From an uncultured Flavobacteriaceae bacterium (lineage in GTDB: Bacteria; Bacteroidota; Bacteroidia; Flavobacteriales; Flavobacteriaceae): a stretch of 64,000 nucleotides of DNA. The DNA lies in the NCBI GenBank assembly GCA_947488435.1, contig CANKZG010000006.1:1-64000 (forward strand), read 5' to 3'. Below, in pieces: positions 51,279 through 61,094 of this stretch; the stretch's first letter is position 1, and every line of letters begins with the position of its first letter. A model generated the notes under the pieces. That model worked only from the letters and a program-made list of their open reading frames with translations, searched no databases and was not told where the DNA came from. The position numbers were made by a program, and so were the translations under genes.

Positions 51279-52217
51279 TCATTTTGCATCCTTTGATTTT
51301 GAGGTGTTTATTGTAGGAATGGTAATGACTTGTTCGGTAACTTCTAAGGGTTTAATATCGACAAAAAGTTTTTTTGAGGCTTTTTGACCTTTCAAATGAC
51401 CAATAGTTTCTATAATATACTTGCCTATCTTTAGTTTGGGGAAAATGGCATCCTTTGAACCATTTTCAAGGGTTTGATCTTTGCCCACCTGCGTCATATC
51501 ATCATCAAAAAGCAAAACTTCTACCCCTTCAAAATCTGCAGTATTTTTAATTTCAATTTTTAAATACCCAAATTCTTTAGTTTTTAGATCATCTGCCTCT
51601 TCCTTTGCCTTTTCTTTCTCCAATTCAAACTGATCTATATCTTCTTCAAAGGCGGTCTTCATGGAATTAATTTTTTCATTCAGAACACTTAAACCCTTGG
51701 TATAGGTATCTGCCCAAGATTTGGTTTCTTCTTTAACCAAATTATGTACTTCCTTATTGAAAGCATTAATAATCTTCGTAATTTCAGTAATTTCAGTTTT
51801 AGAGATGTTTTCAAAATCAGAATCCATAGTAATTCTATTCCACTCATCTTCGAATAGGTGTTTTATTTTCTTTAATTCCAATTCAGCTTTAATAAAACGA
51901 ATCCAGGAATTTGTATTCCCAATAACTCTATCCCACAATTGAATGCCGCCTGCAACTCCTAAAGAGAGGTATCCCCAATAAAGAATATTATTCCCACTAT
52001 TTTCTGCAGGGCTAACACCCTCTTTTGCAGAACTGAAAACCGGCCAAATATTATCAACCAAAGGCATTATAGCACCTATTACAGTAAAAAATATCGATAA
52101 ATAAGTCAGAAGTAAGGAGTAATTCTTGTGTCGTTTTGCATTATCTCCATAATAGTCGATTGCATTATCAACATTTTCAATGCTATTATTTTTAAGGTCG
52201 ATCAATTGATTTTCCAT
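51279..52217 (-). CDS. Coiled-coil membrane protein of unknown function
   Basis: About 312 residues from the Met at 52217 (MENQLIDLKNNSIENVDNAIDYY). The Met 135 bases earlier would add a hydrophobic stretch that does not look like the family start. Two membrane helices (LLLTYLSIFFTVIGAIMPLV and NILYWGYLSLGVAGGIQLW) are followed by a long coiled-coil region (ELELKKIKHLFEDEW ... DIDQFELEKEKAKEEADDLKTK) and a beta-rich tail (FGYLKIEIKNTADFEGVEVLLFDDD). Membrane-anchored coiled coil of unknown role; similar layouts appear in SLATT/DUF4231-type proteins. Confidence 0.6.
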   Translation of the reverse strand: MENQLIDLKNNSIENVDNAIDYYGDNAKRHKNYSLLLTYLSIFFTVIGAIMPLVDNIWPVFSSAKEGVSPAENSGNNILYWGYLSLGVAGGIQLWDRVIGNTNSWIRFIKAELELKKIKHLFEDEWNRITMDSDFENISKTEITEITKIINAFNKEVHNLVKEETKSWADTYTKGLSVLNEKINSMKTAFEEDIDQFELEKEKAKEEADDLKTKEFGYLKIEIKNTADFEGVEVLLFDDDMTQVGKDQTLENGSKDAIFPKLKIGKYIIETIGHLKGQKASKKLFVDIKPLEVTEQVITIPTINTSKSKDAK

Positions 52218-52404
52218 GATTTTTGGTTTGTTGGTGGTTAATGTTAGATTAAACAAAAAGCAACTGAAAGTAATAAACCTCAGGTTTTGCGAAGCATTTA
52301 ACTTAGCATGTGGGGGATAGTCTAATATAGTAAATAGAATATGAACTAGCAATTTTTCTACTTTACTAGTATTTCATAATCGTGATAGTAATAAGAAAGA
52401 AGAT

Positions 52405-54351
52405 TCAATTAAAGCGCTCAATAAAAACCGTATTCCCTTTAAAAGAATACAATAACTGCTCTACTTCGTCAAGCACAAATTTTCGGTTTTGATTCTTCAC
52501 TTCTTTCAAAATTTCTTCTTTACCAGTATCAATTTGAAAACGCAGTATTTTAGATCCTTTTTCTTCCGGTACTACAATAATTTTAGTATCGTCATTTGCT
52601 CTTTCCCGATTAAGTCTGCTAAAAACATAGCTAAGACTAGAATTAATACCTAAATCAATATCAGTAAGATTTCGTATCCCCTGCGTGTAGGAACGATAGG
52701 TGCCATATATGCCAGATAATATATTCCCAACCCCTCCTAGTTTATTGGAAACAATGGTATTGCGAAAAGCCTGATTTACCTGATTTGGTGCAAAAAGAAC
52801 GGTAGCACTTGCAACTTGAAAACCTCGTTTTAAAAAGTAAAAAGACTCTTGAAAAGAGCGTTGCAGCAGAGAACCAGATTTCAACGCCTCATATTCTTTT
52901 TTATATACTAGGTCTCCTGTAAAATCGAAATAATAGAAGCTGTTTTCTAAAAACATGAAATAACCTTCATCCCTTATGGTAAGCTCCGGTAACTTTCTTC
53001 CAAAATCAAAATCATACAAAACTTTTGGAGGTGTATCTGTTGTATGTTGGAAAATATAAAAGGCATTCCCATTATAGACAGGAAATTGCTCGTTTTTGGG
53101 ATTGTACCATATTTGATGAAATGGTAGCTTCAATTTTAAATTTCTATTGATATAATCCGCATCGAAAAGAATAAGATCTTCCGCCCATATTTTTTTACCT
53201 GAATCTAAAGCTACTTTATTGGCCCTTGAGGGAGAAATAAATAAGGCTTCATCTGTTCCGTCAAAAACGGTAATCGGACTTTCACTTGTAGCATAAGATA
53301 CGCGAACCTTATCTCTCCAGACTACCTTTCCGGCTGCATTAATCCGAGTTAAGAAATTTTCCTGCACCACAAGGTAGCCCTCTTTAATAGGAACTATTTT
53401 TCGAATTAGCGGGAGTGAGGCGGACCTTTTCCACTTACTTTCTCCGGTTTGGGTATCAATTATTTTAAACCCTTTGGAAGTTATAGCAACCAGGGACGTA
53501 TCTTCTAAACTACTTGCTATAAGGTTTCCAATAATACTTACCGGAGTTGACCACAAACTGTCTAAACTTTTTGGATGTAAGGCATAGACCAAGGTTTCCT
53601 GATTTAACTTTTTGGCTTTAACATTGTTAGAAGCTACCAACAAGCGATCCCCTTTGGGTGTAAGCACAATACTGGTTACTCCTGTTTGTTCAAACTCAAT
53701 TGCTCCTGTTTCGAGATTTAGTTTTAATAATTGACGGTTTTTTAACCAAAAAACATTGCTATAGGCATCTAATACTACTTTTTCTTCATTTAATAAGGCC
53801 CCTTTTGCCGTCTTAAAGAAAGCACTAGATACATTGGTATCCCAAAGCTGATTCCCGGTTTCAAAGTCGAAAAGGGCTATCGTAAAACCTGCTTCTTTTT
53901 TTCCATCTACCAATATGGCTTTCTGTTCTGGTAAGATAATGGTATTGAAAATAGCTTCAAAACCTTGCTCACTGGAACTAAATAGAAGTTTTCCGGTGGT
54001 AATATCCATAACAGCTCTGGAAACCCCTTTGGTATTTAAGGTTTTTGAAAGAAAATTAGAACCCAACAAGGGTTTATCTTCAAAGAATACATAAGGAGAG
54101 AAAGGAACTTCAGTATACCCATCAAAATTTACATCTGCATTGCTACGATTTCTCCACAATACTCTATTTTTTTGTGGATCAATACCGTATAGTGCCTCCG
54201 AAGTTTTGAGCAACAGGATGCCTGTATTATCGTTCAAAACGCTCTTTTTAATCCTACCATCCAAGGCAATCTGTTGTTGCCCAAAAAAAAGCACTGGGAT
54301 AATTATTAAAAGGAGCGTACAATACAGATTTCTATAGGATGTTTGGATCAT
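52405..54351 (-). CDS. PQQ-like beta-propeller repeat protein
   Basis: A 648-residue exported protein (signal peptide CTLLLIIIPVLFFGQ) built of repeated beta-propeller blades with W/D motifs (ALYGIDPQKNRVLWRNRSNADVNFDG, FDFETGNQLWDTNVSSAFFKT, KIIDTQTGESKWKRSASLPLI, ALDSGKKIWAEDLILFDADY). The blades match the pyrroloquinoline-quinone-like repeat fold used here as a scaffold, not as a catalytic quinoprotein (no dehydrogenase residues identified). Function unknown. Confidence 0.83.
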   Translation of the reverse strand: MIQTSYRNLYCTLLLIIIPVLFFGQQQIALDGRIKKSVLNDNTGILLLKTSEALYGIDPQKNRVLWRNRSNADVNFDGYTEVPFSPYVFFEDKPLLGSNFLSKTLNTKGVSRAVMDITTGKLLFSSSEQGFEAIFNTIILPEQKAILVDGKKEAGFTIALFDFETGNQLWDTNVSSAFFKTAKGALLNEEKVVLDAYSNVFWLKNRQLLKLNLETGAIEFEQTGVTSIVLTPKGDRLLVASNNVKAKKLNQETLVYALHPKSLDSLWSTPVSIIGNLIASSLEDTSLVAITSKGFKIIDTQTGESKWKRSASLPLIRKIVPIKEGYLVVQENFLTRINAAGKVVWRDKVRVSYATSESPITVFDGTDEALFISPSRANKVALDSGKKIWAEDLILFDADYINRNLKLKLPFHQIWYNPKNEQFPVYNGNAFYIFQHTTDTPPKVLYDFDFGRKLPELTIRDEGYFMFLENSFYYFDFTGDLVYKKEYEALKSGSLLQRSFQESFYFLKRGFQVASATVLFAPNQVNQAFRNTIVSNKLGGVGNILSGIYGTYRSYTQGIRNLTDIDLGINSSLSYVFSRLNRERANDDTKIIVVPEEKGSKILRFQIDTGKEEILKEVKNQNRKFVLDEVEQLLYSFKGNTVFIERFN

Positions 54352-54468
54352 TGGATTTTTAAATTATTCCTGATTTTAGTGCTTTTAAAGATACTAAATT
54401 AAAGCGCTTTTTTGGAGGGTAATTTTATCTAATATTACAAGTTTGAGTTAAAGAAAATTAAAAAATAT

Positions 54469-55731
54469 TTATTTAGTTTTAAACAAAGTAGGCTTTATTG
54501 TTAACATTGCCCACGCCCAATTATTGGTGTTTCTATCAAAGTTATTTCTTAAGACTTCAATGCCTTTGGCTTCAAAAAAATGAGAATAACCTAATTTGAG
54601 AATTACATCTTCATAAATTTTTCTGGTATAAACAAAATCGACTTCAGAACCTAGTCGTTTAGCTTCATATTCTGGAATATCAGCCTCAGCAGAAAAATCA
54701 TGGATGGCGATTGTTGCTTGAGAAACCTCGTCTAAGTGCATTTCTACCTTAAAATTTAAATCCAATAGGCCTACATTATTGATATGATTCCCGACAAAGA
54801 AATAATTCATAAGACCGTTAAATTTGTGATTAGTCCCAAAAAAAGGAGTGAAGGCATTATTATTTCCGTTGGCAGTAGCAGCGTCATTATTCCCACTTAT
54901 TAATTCTATTCCTAAAGTAGTATGCCATGTTTTAACCCAGAGATACTTTGCATCTACGGATAAGAGGTACGCGCTGAGGTTATTATCATTTATATCGTTC
55001 CCAAATTGATAATATAAATTGGATTGTAAGTTGAGCTTATCCTTAACATAAACTAAATGAACCCCTGCAGTTTGGCTATACCTGGTTGCTGTATTATTAC
55101 TATCTATAGGATCAATAAATTGTAATCCATTGTTTAAGAATAGGAGACTTACATTAAAATTAGACCAATCTCTATGCAACCATAAAAATTGGATTGCTTT
55201 ATAGTTATTTGGAACGGTTAAAACGGTTCCAGTTAGGTTTTCATCATCTTGATTAAAACCAAAGCCTAATTCAAACCAAAGCGTTTCTTTTTTAAATTTT
55301 AAAAGTGCAAGATCGTGACTTCTTCCTTGTTGTATCCAATTTACATTTCCAAAAATACGGCTATCATCATAAATCACTTCCTGTCTGCCAATTTTTATAG
55401 AAAGGTTAGCGTCTAGCATGAGTTCGGCCCAAGCTTGATGTAGTGCAACCCCATTCATATCTGATCTATTAAGTTGTGGAACGTCTCCCCAAACCCTTAA
55501 ATTCTGTACATTAAGTAAAAAGTTTAGTTTTCCTGATGTATAGAAAGCATTAACCCTAGTTCTTTGAGATACGAAAGCTGCGGGATCTTCTCCATCTGCA
55601 AACAAATTGGAAAATCCATGTCTGTATTCAAAACGAGGGCGTAATTCCGCATCTACTTTTAATTGGGCATTGGTTTTCATAAAAGATAGCAAGACAAAAT
55701 AGATGATTAGGTAAACCTTAATAGATTTCAT
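54469..55731 (-). CDS. Alginate-export-type outer-membrane porin
   Basis: A 420-residue outer-membrane protein with signal peptide (LIIYFVLLSFMKTNAQ) and the alginate_export pattern: LRPRFEYRHGFSNLFADGEDPAAFVSQRTRVNAFYTSGKLNFLLNVQNLRVWGD, LMLDANLSIKIGRQEVIYDDSRIFGNVNWIQQGRSHDLALL, then many amphipathic strands. Likely a beta-barrel channel for an acidic sugar or similar solute. No adjacent polysaccharide lyase or SusCD pair, so the substrate is unknown. Confidence 0.87.
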   Translation of the reverse strand: MKSIKVYLIIYFVLLSFMKTNAQLKVDAELRPRFEYRHGFSNLFADGEDPAAFVSQRTRVNAFYTSGKLNFLLNVQNLRVWGDVPQLNRSDMNGVALHQAWAELMLDANLSIKIGRQEVIYDDSRIFGNVNWIQQGRSHDLALLKFKKETLWFELGFGFNQDDENLTGTVLTVPNNYKAIQFLWLHRDWSNFNVSLLFLNNGLQFIDPIDSNNTATRYSQTAGVHLVYVKDKLNLQSNLYYQFGNDINDNNLSAYLLSVDAKYLWVKTWHTTLGIELISGNNDAATANGNNNAFTPFFGTNHKFNGLMNYFFVGNHINNVGLLDLNFKVEMHLDEVSQATIAIHDFSAEADIPEYEAKRLGSEVDFVYTRKIYEDVILKLGYSHFFEAKGIEVLRNNFDRNTNNWAWAMLTIKPTLFKTK

Positions 55732-55987
55732 TTTTTGATTTTTATTTGATTGTTGGTTTTAAAAAAGCTAAGTATGGGAGTCGAGCATTTTATATCAAAA
55801 AAAGCATATGGAGGACTAAAGAATTGTAATGGTTATTAAAATGGGTTAGTAAGCGTAATCGTGTTTACGAGGGCACGTTATCTAGATTGTTGCTTTATTT
55901 TTTTAATTACATAAGGTAATCCCTCAGATCAACAGTTTAATTTTGTAGTGTGTAAATTGGGGGAAATGATTCCTTCAAATTCTAAAA

Positions 55988-56500
55988 CTAGAATTCATAA
56001 CCCAAATGAACTCCTCCAAAATAACGAAATTCACCGCCTATTAAAGTTCCGATGACTGGGCCTGTATGAAAGCCTTTTTTTCCAACCTTAATATTCAATT
56101 CCCCTTCAAAATAGGCTGCTATTTCTAGATCACGCTCTGAATTGGGAAGTGCAAAACTAGGACCTGCATTTATGGTTAATATGGGCCAAGGCTTATGACT
56201 AACTAAGGCCGCAATTTCATGTCCAACCCGTCCTTCTTCCTCAAAAACAAAGGAATAACCTACCCCAAACGCCCAATAATGACTGGTCCAATAGGTGAAA
56301 TGTATTTCCGTTGAGGGATCTGTGTGCCCGGCTTCTGGGTTTTCGATAACGGTTCCGGAAACTACTAGCTCATATCCCGGATTTTTCTCAAGAGAGTTAC
56401 TTTCATTATGATTTTCCTGTCCTAAGCTGACAAAAGAAATAAGAAAACTTGCTAAGAAGCTGATAATTGAATGGGAGCGGGCTATATCATTTTTTTTCAT
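55988..56500 (-). CDS. Outer-membrane beta-barrel-like protein of unknown function
   Basis: A 170-residue exported protein (signal peptide SIISFLASFLISFVSLGQ) whose mature part has alternating strands (YELVVSGTVIEN, IHFTYWTSHYWAFGVGYSFVF, LTINAGPSFAL, AAYFEGELNIKVG, FRYFGGVHLGYEF) as in small outer-membrane barrels. It ends in a Phe-terminated strand that suits BAM recognition. No family named. Confidence 0.65.
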   Translation of the reverse strand: MKKNDIARSHSIISFLASFLISFVSLGQENHNESNSLEKNPGYELVVSGTVIENPEAGHTDPSTEIHFTYWTSHYWAFGVGYSFVFEEEGRVGHEIAALVSHKPWPILTINAGPSFALPNSERDLEIAAYFEGELNIKVGKKGFHTGPVIGTLIGGEFRYFGGVHLGYEF

Positions 56501-56808
56501 TCTATAGATTTATTAAAAGTTGGAAAATAATTTATTCTCATATCAAGAGAAGTATGAGAAATTCATGTTTAGGGCTTCTTGAATGCTCTAAATTTATTTT
56601 GTAAAAGAGACTTATAATACCTCTTTTTAAGTATTGATTTGTGACGTATTACAGAACATGGGAGGATGTATATAAGACAAAACGCGATATCTAATTACTA
56701 ATCAAAAAAAGGTTGTTTCATGATAAATATCTTTTATATGGTTTGATTCGATAAAATTATCTGTAATAAGTAATAAAAGATGGCACTTTTTTCGTTTAAT
56801 ATAGACCT
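56501..56808. other. Intergenic region with shared 19-bp motif
   Basis: A 308-base gap between the AraC regulator stop and the outer-membrane gene start, no credible gene. It carries AAAAGATGG-C-ACTTTTTTC (56775-56793), which recurs with one change at 59259-59277 upstream of the isochorismatase-like gene. Confidence 0.45.
56775..56793. promoter_or_regulatory. Shared 19-bp motif, copy 1
   Basis: AAAAGATGG-C-ACTTTTTTC, 18 of 19 bases identical to 59259-59277. It lies just downstream of the AraC regulator gene and about 275 bases upstream of the outer-membrane-protein start at 56500. Candidate operator for the neighbouring AraC protein. Confidence 0.35.
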
Positions 56809-57630
56809 TTAATTATCAGTCCTTTGCAGGATATCTTTATATTTCTCCCGGTATTGAAGCGGACTAATTCCTGTATATTTTTTAAAAAATCGACTAAAAT
56901 AAGCGGGATCATTAAATCCTATCTGAAATGTAATCTCAGTAGAGTTTAAATTAGTAGATAATAATAACTTTTGTGATTCAAGTAAAAGTCTCTTTAAAAT
57001 AATTTCTTTGGGATTCTGGGGTCCTATTTCATTTAAATAAATTAAAAATTGTTTTGATTTTAAATTCAGTTGTTTTGCATAATCTGATACTTTATGATTA
57101 ACTGCGTGGTCAATATTTAACAGATGATTGAATTCTATTAAATACTTATAACCGATAGCTGTTTTTGTATTTAAAGATTCTATAATTAAAGTATCTATTG
57201 CTCCTCTAAATTTCTTTAATTGATATTCTGATTGGTCTTTTTCTGCCTTCAAATGTTTAAAAACATCTTCGACTACGGAGATCTTGTTACGATCAAATTC
57301 CACTTTTGCAACCTTGAAATAATCATTAAAAAACTTCGTATTAAATTTACTGGCCATAACTTCCAAACTGGAGGAGAAATAACTTCCTCTAAAGGCTATT
57401 ACATGAACCCTTGAGCATGATATTGCATTAGAAAATAATACTTCCCCAGGATTTAAAAAAAGAAGTGTATTTGGGGAATTTTTTTCTTCTTTAAAATTAA
57501 TATAGAGATTACAAGGGGCTTCCTTGAAATATATAAAACAATAATGCTGATGATCTAATATTTTAATTTCCTCTTGACTAAAAGTCAAATATTTAAAATC
57601 ATTATCTGGTAAACTTTGAGTCTTACTCAT
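56809..57630 (-). CDS. AraC-family transcriptional regulator
   Basis: A 273-residue regulator with an N-terminal cupin-like sensor (about 10-130, HQHYCFIYFKEAPCNLYINFKEE) and a C-terminal AraC double HTH (about 170-270, KQFLIYLNEIGPQNPKEIILKRLLLESQKLL ... TEITFQIGFNDPAYFSRFFKKYTGISPLQYREKYK). Effector unknown. It lies between the Dps gene and an outer-membrane gene; two copies of a shared 19-bp motif in the area are candidate binding sites. Confidence 0.9.
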   Translation of the reverse strand: MSKTQSLPDNDFKYLTFSQEEIKILDHQHYCFIYFKEAPCNLYINFKEEKNSPNTLLFLNPGEVLFSNAISCSRVHVIAFRGSYFSSSLEVMASKFNTKFFNDYFKVAKVEFDRNKISVVEDVFKHLKAEKDQSEYQLKKFRGAIDTLIIESLNTKTAIGYKYLIEFNHLLNIDHAVNHKVSDYAKQLNLKSKQFLIYLNEIGPQNPKEIILKRLLLESQKLLLSTNLNSTEITFQIGFNDPAYFSRFFKKYTGISPLQYREKYKDILQRTDN

Positions 57631-57754
57631 CGATATATGGTTTAGATGTTTTGGTTGATTACCTTAATTTAAAGTAATCAAAACCAGCTTGTTTTAAAGG
57701 TACTAGATTTAAAACATTTAATCGAAGACCTTCTTAGTAGTTGTTAATTGTCAT

Positions 57755-58222
57755 TTAATACAAGTACGCACTAAGCATCCATAACGTCTTTTCGGTCTGC
57801 CCTATATAATTGCTCATTAAACTAGCTGTTCCTTCATCATTCGTATCTGCTGCAACACATAGAATTTCCCTTTCCAACAATATTATGGTGGACAAGTTTT
57901 TGATTATCATTTTAATTCCTTTAAACCCATTAGTTATACCTTTTTCTTCCTTTATTTTGGAATTATTGACATAATCTGAAAATGTATGTAAAGGTTCGGC
58001 CTCAAGTGTTAAGATTCTTTCGGCAATTTCATCAATGTTGATTACAGCTTCCTGATAAAATTCTTCAAATTTTTGATGTAGTTCAAAGAATTCCTTCCCT
58101 TGGATGTTCCAATGAAGTCCTCTTAAATTTTGATAGAAGATTTGATAATCTGCTAAAAGTAGGTTTAACATGGCGCTCAGTACATTCGCTTCAGTTTTAT
58201 CCAATCCTATTAAATTTTTCAT
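57755..58222 (-). CDS. dps: Dps/ferritin-like DNA-protection protein
   Basis: About 155 residues from the Met at 58222 (MKNLIGLDKTEANVLSAMLNLLLADYQIFY); the upstream Met adds 13 unlikely residues. Ferroxidase residues of the Dps class are in place: LHWNIQG, FFELHQKFEEFY and the INIDEIAERIL helix. It oxidises iron and detoxifies peroxide; a DNA-binding N-terminal tail is not obvious. Monocistronic. Confidence 0.92.
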   Translation of the reverse strand: MKNLIGLDKTEANVLSAMLNLLLADYQIFYQNLRGLHWNIQGKEFFELHQKFEEFYQEAVINIDEIAERILTLEAEPLHTFSDYVNNSKIKEEKGITNGFKGIKMIIKNLSTIILLEREILCVAADTNDEGTASLMSNYIGQTEKTLWMLSAYLY

Positions 58223-58493
58223 TATAGAAAGTTTTGTTATTCTATTTATTAAAATGTACAATTACGATTAAAACATAATCTATAAAATGCGTTGAAGAGG
58301 TTATCCCAAAAGTGAATCTCATATCAAACAACTACAGCTGGCTTTTACATCATTTGATGCTAGATAATTGTGTAATATTAGAATATGTCGAAAAATAGAA
58401 TTAATACCTTTTAAATAACCTCTTCTTAAAAACTATAAGCCAATTGTTAATTACCTGTCTTCCAGTAATTATAGTGTTGAACGTTAATGCGAG

Positions 58494-59207
58494 TTACTTC
58501 AAAACTTGCTTCAATTCTTTAGTAGTATATACATGACTAGCGATCATTCTAAAGTTAATAACAGCTGCCTCATACCCATTCAATTCTGGTAGAACAGCCG
58601 CAGCAGTAGCATCTTTAACTACAGCTACCCTAAAACCTTGTTCTACCAACTCTCTCATATGAGACTCTGTGCATAAATTTGCAGACATTCCTGCCAAAAT
58701 AATATTATCAATTCCTTGTTTCCTTAATTGCAAAACCAAATCATTAGTTTCTGGGCCATAAACCTTGTGCGGACTTGTAACAATAACATTATCTGTATTA
58801 ATATACTTTTTGTATTGGTTTAACCAATCTGCGCCTGAGTTTTCAAATCCTTTTAGAGAGAGTGTCCCATCTCGATCAAACATCTGAATTTTATGCATTA
58901 ATACTTCTAATGCCCCTTCTATTTTCCATTTGTGATCGTATGGAAAGTAGTAATGCGGTGATACAAATACAGGGATATTATTTTTTTCTCCTAATTCAAA
59001 AAGCGTATCAATATTTGCAACGGTGTTGTTATCCTCTACATTCTTGCCCACTACACCATAAGCAACACCATCGGGGTGTAAAAAATCGTTCTGAGGATCG
59101 GTTATTACAATAGCAGTTCTGTTGTCAATAATAAAACCTGGATCAGGTAACTGTGCGTATGAGAAGGTGCAAAATAACGTTGTTAATCCAAATAAAATTT
59201 GTTTCAT
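58494..59207 (-). CDS. Exported isochorismatase-like cysteine hydrolase
   Basis: A 237-residue isochorismatase-superfamily hydrolase. Catalytic triad visible: Asp37 in ITDPQNDFLHPDG, Lys148 in VTSPHKVYG and Cys179 in SANLCTESHMRELVEQGF. Unusually for the family it has a signal peptide (ILFGLTTLFCTFSYAQ), implying periplasmic or exported action. Substrate unknown (amide or related). Upstream sits a second copy of the 19-bp motif found near the AraC gene. Confidence 0.87.
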   Translation of the reverse strand: MKQILFGLTTLFCTFSYAQLPDPGFIIDNRTAIVITDPQNDFLHPDGVAYGVVGKNVEDNNTVANIDTLFELGEKNNIPVFVSPHYYFPYDHKWKIEGALEVLMHKIQMFDRDGTLSLKGFENSGADWLNQYKKYINTDNVIVTSPHKVYGPETNDLVLQLRKQGIDNIILAGMSANLCTESHMRELVEQGFRVAVVKDATAAAVLPELNGYEAAVINFRMIASHVYTTKELKQVLK

Positions 59208-59608
59208 AATTTGAGTTTTTAGTTATAAGTTTTGGCAAAACTATTTTTAATAAACCTTAAAAGATGGTACTTTTTTCACTTTAAAGTAATATGCTGATTA
59301 GTAATTATTTAATTGTATTTTTCATGCTTAACCCTATTATTTATAGATATAAATCCAGCATAATTTTCGAAGTGTATACCTATATGAAGCGAAATATTAA
59401 AACCAATCTTAAAGATGATTTTCTACTTAGTTGGAATCCGTAGAAAGTAATGGTTTTTGTGATTATAACTTTAAATTATAGGGTATTGGAATAGAATCAT
59501 TTAGAGCTTCTAAAGGGATCCAATTTGCGATAACGAAATAATTTGAATAATACAGGGAGAGTCCAATAAATAATACCCAATGGACTTAAATAGAACTAGA
59601 AGATTAGC
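59208..59608. other. Intergenic region between the hydrolase start and mnmE stop
   Basis: A 401-base gap with no credible gene. It contains motif copy 2 (59259-59277), which lies 52 bases upstream of the hydrolase start on the minus strand. The remainder is AT-rich with no clear signal I can support. Confidence 0.45.
59259..59277. promoter_or_regulatory. Shared 19-bp motif, copy 2
   Basis: AAAAGATGG-T-ACTTTTTTC, one substitution from 56775-56793. Its position, 52-70 bases upstream of the isochorismatase-like start, suits an activator site. The two copies support a shared regulator, most simply the AraC protein at 56809-57630. Confidence 0.35.
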
Positions 59609-61006
59609 TTACTTTCCAATACAAAAATTAGCAAAAATATTTCCCAACAAATCATCCGAAGAAATTTCTCCGGTAATCTCTCCAAAATGGTATAAAGCTT
59701 GCCGAATATCTATCGCCAATAAGTCTCCGGAAATCCCAAAATCCATACCTTCCTGTACTTTCTGGATGGCTTCCAACGCTTTTAATAAGGCATCATAATG
59801 TCGGGTGTTCGTAACCACAGTTTCACTATTGCGAAGTTGGCCTAAATTTACAAGGTTTAGGAGTTGTTGCTGCAATTGGTCTATGCCTTCACCAGTTTTT
59901 GAGGATAGTAGCAATGCCGTTGGCAGTTGTTGGTTAATTGTTGTTCGTTGGTCAGGAGTTAACTCATCCACCTTATTTATAATAAGAATACACTGCTTTT
60001 GCGGGTTTGAACTTATAATTCGGTTCATTTCAGATGTTATTTTTTCTACACCATCGCTATCAACCAGCAACGAAAACCCATCAACTAAATAAACCACTAC
60101 CTGAGCTTGTTGTATTTTTTCAAAAGTCTTTTGAATTCCTAGGCCTTCAATAACATCCTTAGTTTCCCGGATACCCGCCGTATCAATAAAGCGAAAGCCA
60201 ACACCACCAATGGAAATTTCATCTTCTATTGTATCTCTGGTGGTACCTGCGATATTCGATACAATGGCTCTTTCTTCATTCAATAATGCATTTAATAAGG
60301 TAGATTTACCCACATTTGGTTCCCCTACAATCGCTACGGGAATACCATTTTTAATAACATTACCAACAGCAAAGGAATCAATTAATCGTTTTAATACGGA
60401 AGCGATCTTTTTCAATAATGCATTAAATTGCTCCCGATTGGCAAATTCTACATCTTCTTCGGAAAAATCAAGTTCCAATTCAATTAAAGAAGCAAAATCT
60501 AAGAGTTCTTGACGCAGTTGTTGAATTTCGTTACTAAAGCCGCCACGCATTTGTTGTAATGCCAATTGGTGACTAGCAGCATTATCAGAAGCGATAAGGT
60601 CTGCCACAGCTTCTGCCTGACTTAGATCTAATTTTCCATTTAAAAAAGCACGTAAGGTAAATTCTCCCGCATCGGCCATACGACATCCGTTGCGTAAAAA
60701 TAATTGAATGATTTCCTGTTGAATGTACGGCGAACCATGACAGGAAATTTCCACTACATCTTCTCCGGTATAGGAATTTGGACCTTTAAAAATGGACAAT
60801 AAAACTTCATCTAAAGTCCTGTCTTGATCTGTAATATGCCCCAAATGTATAGTATGGCTTTTTTGTTGGTTGAGGTCTTTGCCACGGATAGAAACAAAAA
60901 ATGGAGCCGCCAAGGCAATAGCTCCTGTTCCGGAAAGGCGAATCACTGCAATAGCTCCTGCTCCAGATGGAGTTGCTAATGCTATAATGGTATCATTTGT
61001 TTGCAT
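59609..61006 (-). CDS. mnmE: tRNA modification GTPase MnmE
   Basis: A 465-residue TrmE/MnmE protein, with MnmG partner for wobble uridine (cmnm5U) modification. Layout: N-terminal folate-binding domain (family opening DTIIALATPSGAGAIAVIRLSG), helical domain with inserted G domain (G1 GEPNVGKS at 228-235, DTAGIRET), and the C-terminal catalytic CIGK. All key motifs intact, length usual. A TATTTTTG element ends five bases upstream of the ATG on the coding strand, so the transcript may be nearly leaderless. Confidence 0.97.
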   Translation of the reverse strand: MQTNDTIIALATPSGAGAIAVIRLSGTGAIALAAPFFVSIRGKDLNQQKSHTIHLGHITDQDRTLDEVLLSIFKGPNSYTGEDVVEISCHGSPYIQQEIIQLFLRNGCRMADAGEFTLRAFLNGKLDLSQAEAVADLIASDNAASHQLALQQMRGGFSNEIQQLRQELLDFASLIELELDFSEEDVEFANREQFNALLKKIASVLKRLIDSFAVGNVIKNGIPVAIVGEPNVGKSTLLNALLNEERAIVSNIAGTTRDTIEDEISIGGVGFRFIDTAGIRETKDVIEGLGIQKTFEKIQQAQVVVYLVDGFSLLVDSDGVEKITSEMNRIISSNPQKQCILIINKVDELTPDQRTTINQQLPTALLLSSKTGEGIDQLQQQLLNLVNLGQLRNSETVVTNTRHYDALLKALEAIQKVQEGMDFGISGDLLAIDIRQALYHFGEITGEISSDDLLGNIFANFCIGK

Positions 61007-61094
61007 TGCCGCAAAAATACAAATTCGATAGCAGCTGTAACATTTTTTAGAAAATAGCTACGTATAAGTAAACGAACAATTTAAATCAATCAAA

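Noticed and set aside
59805-60512. Open frames on the plus strand inside mnmE
   Set aside because: Serine-rich antisense translations of a well-conserved gene; no domain and no start context.
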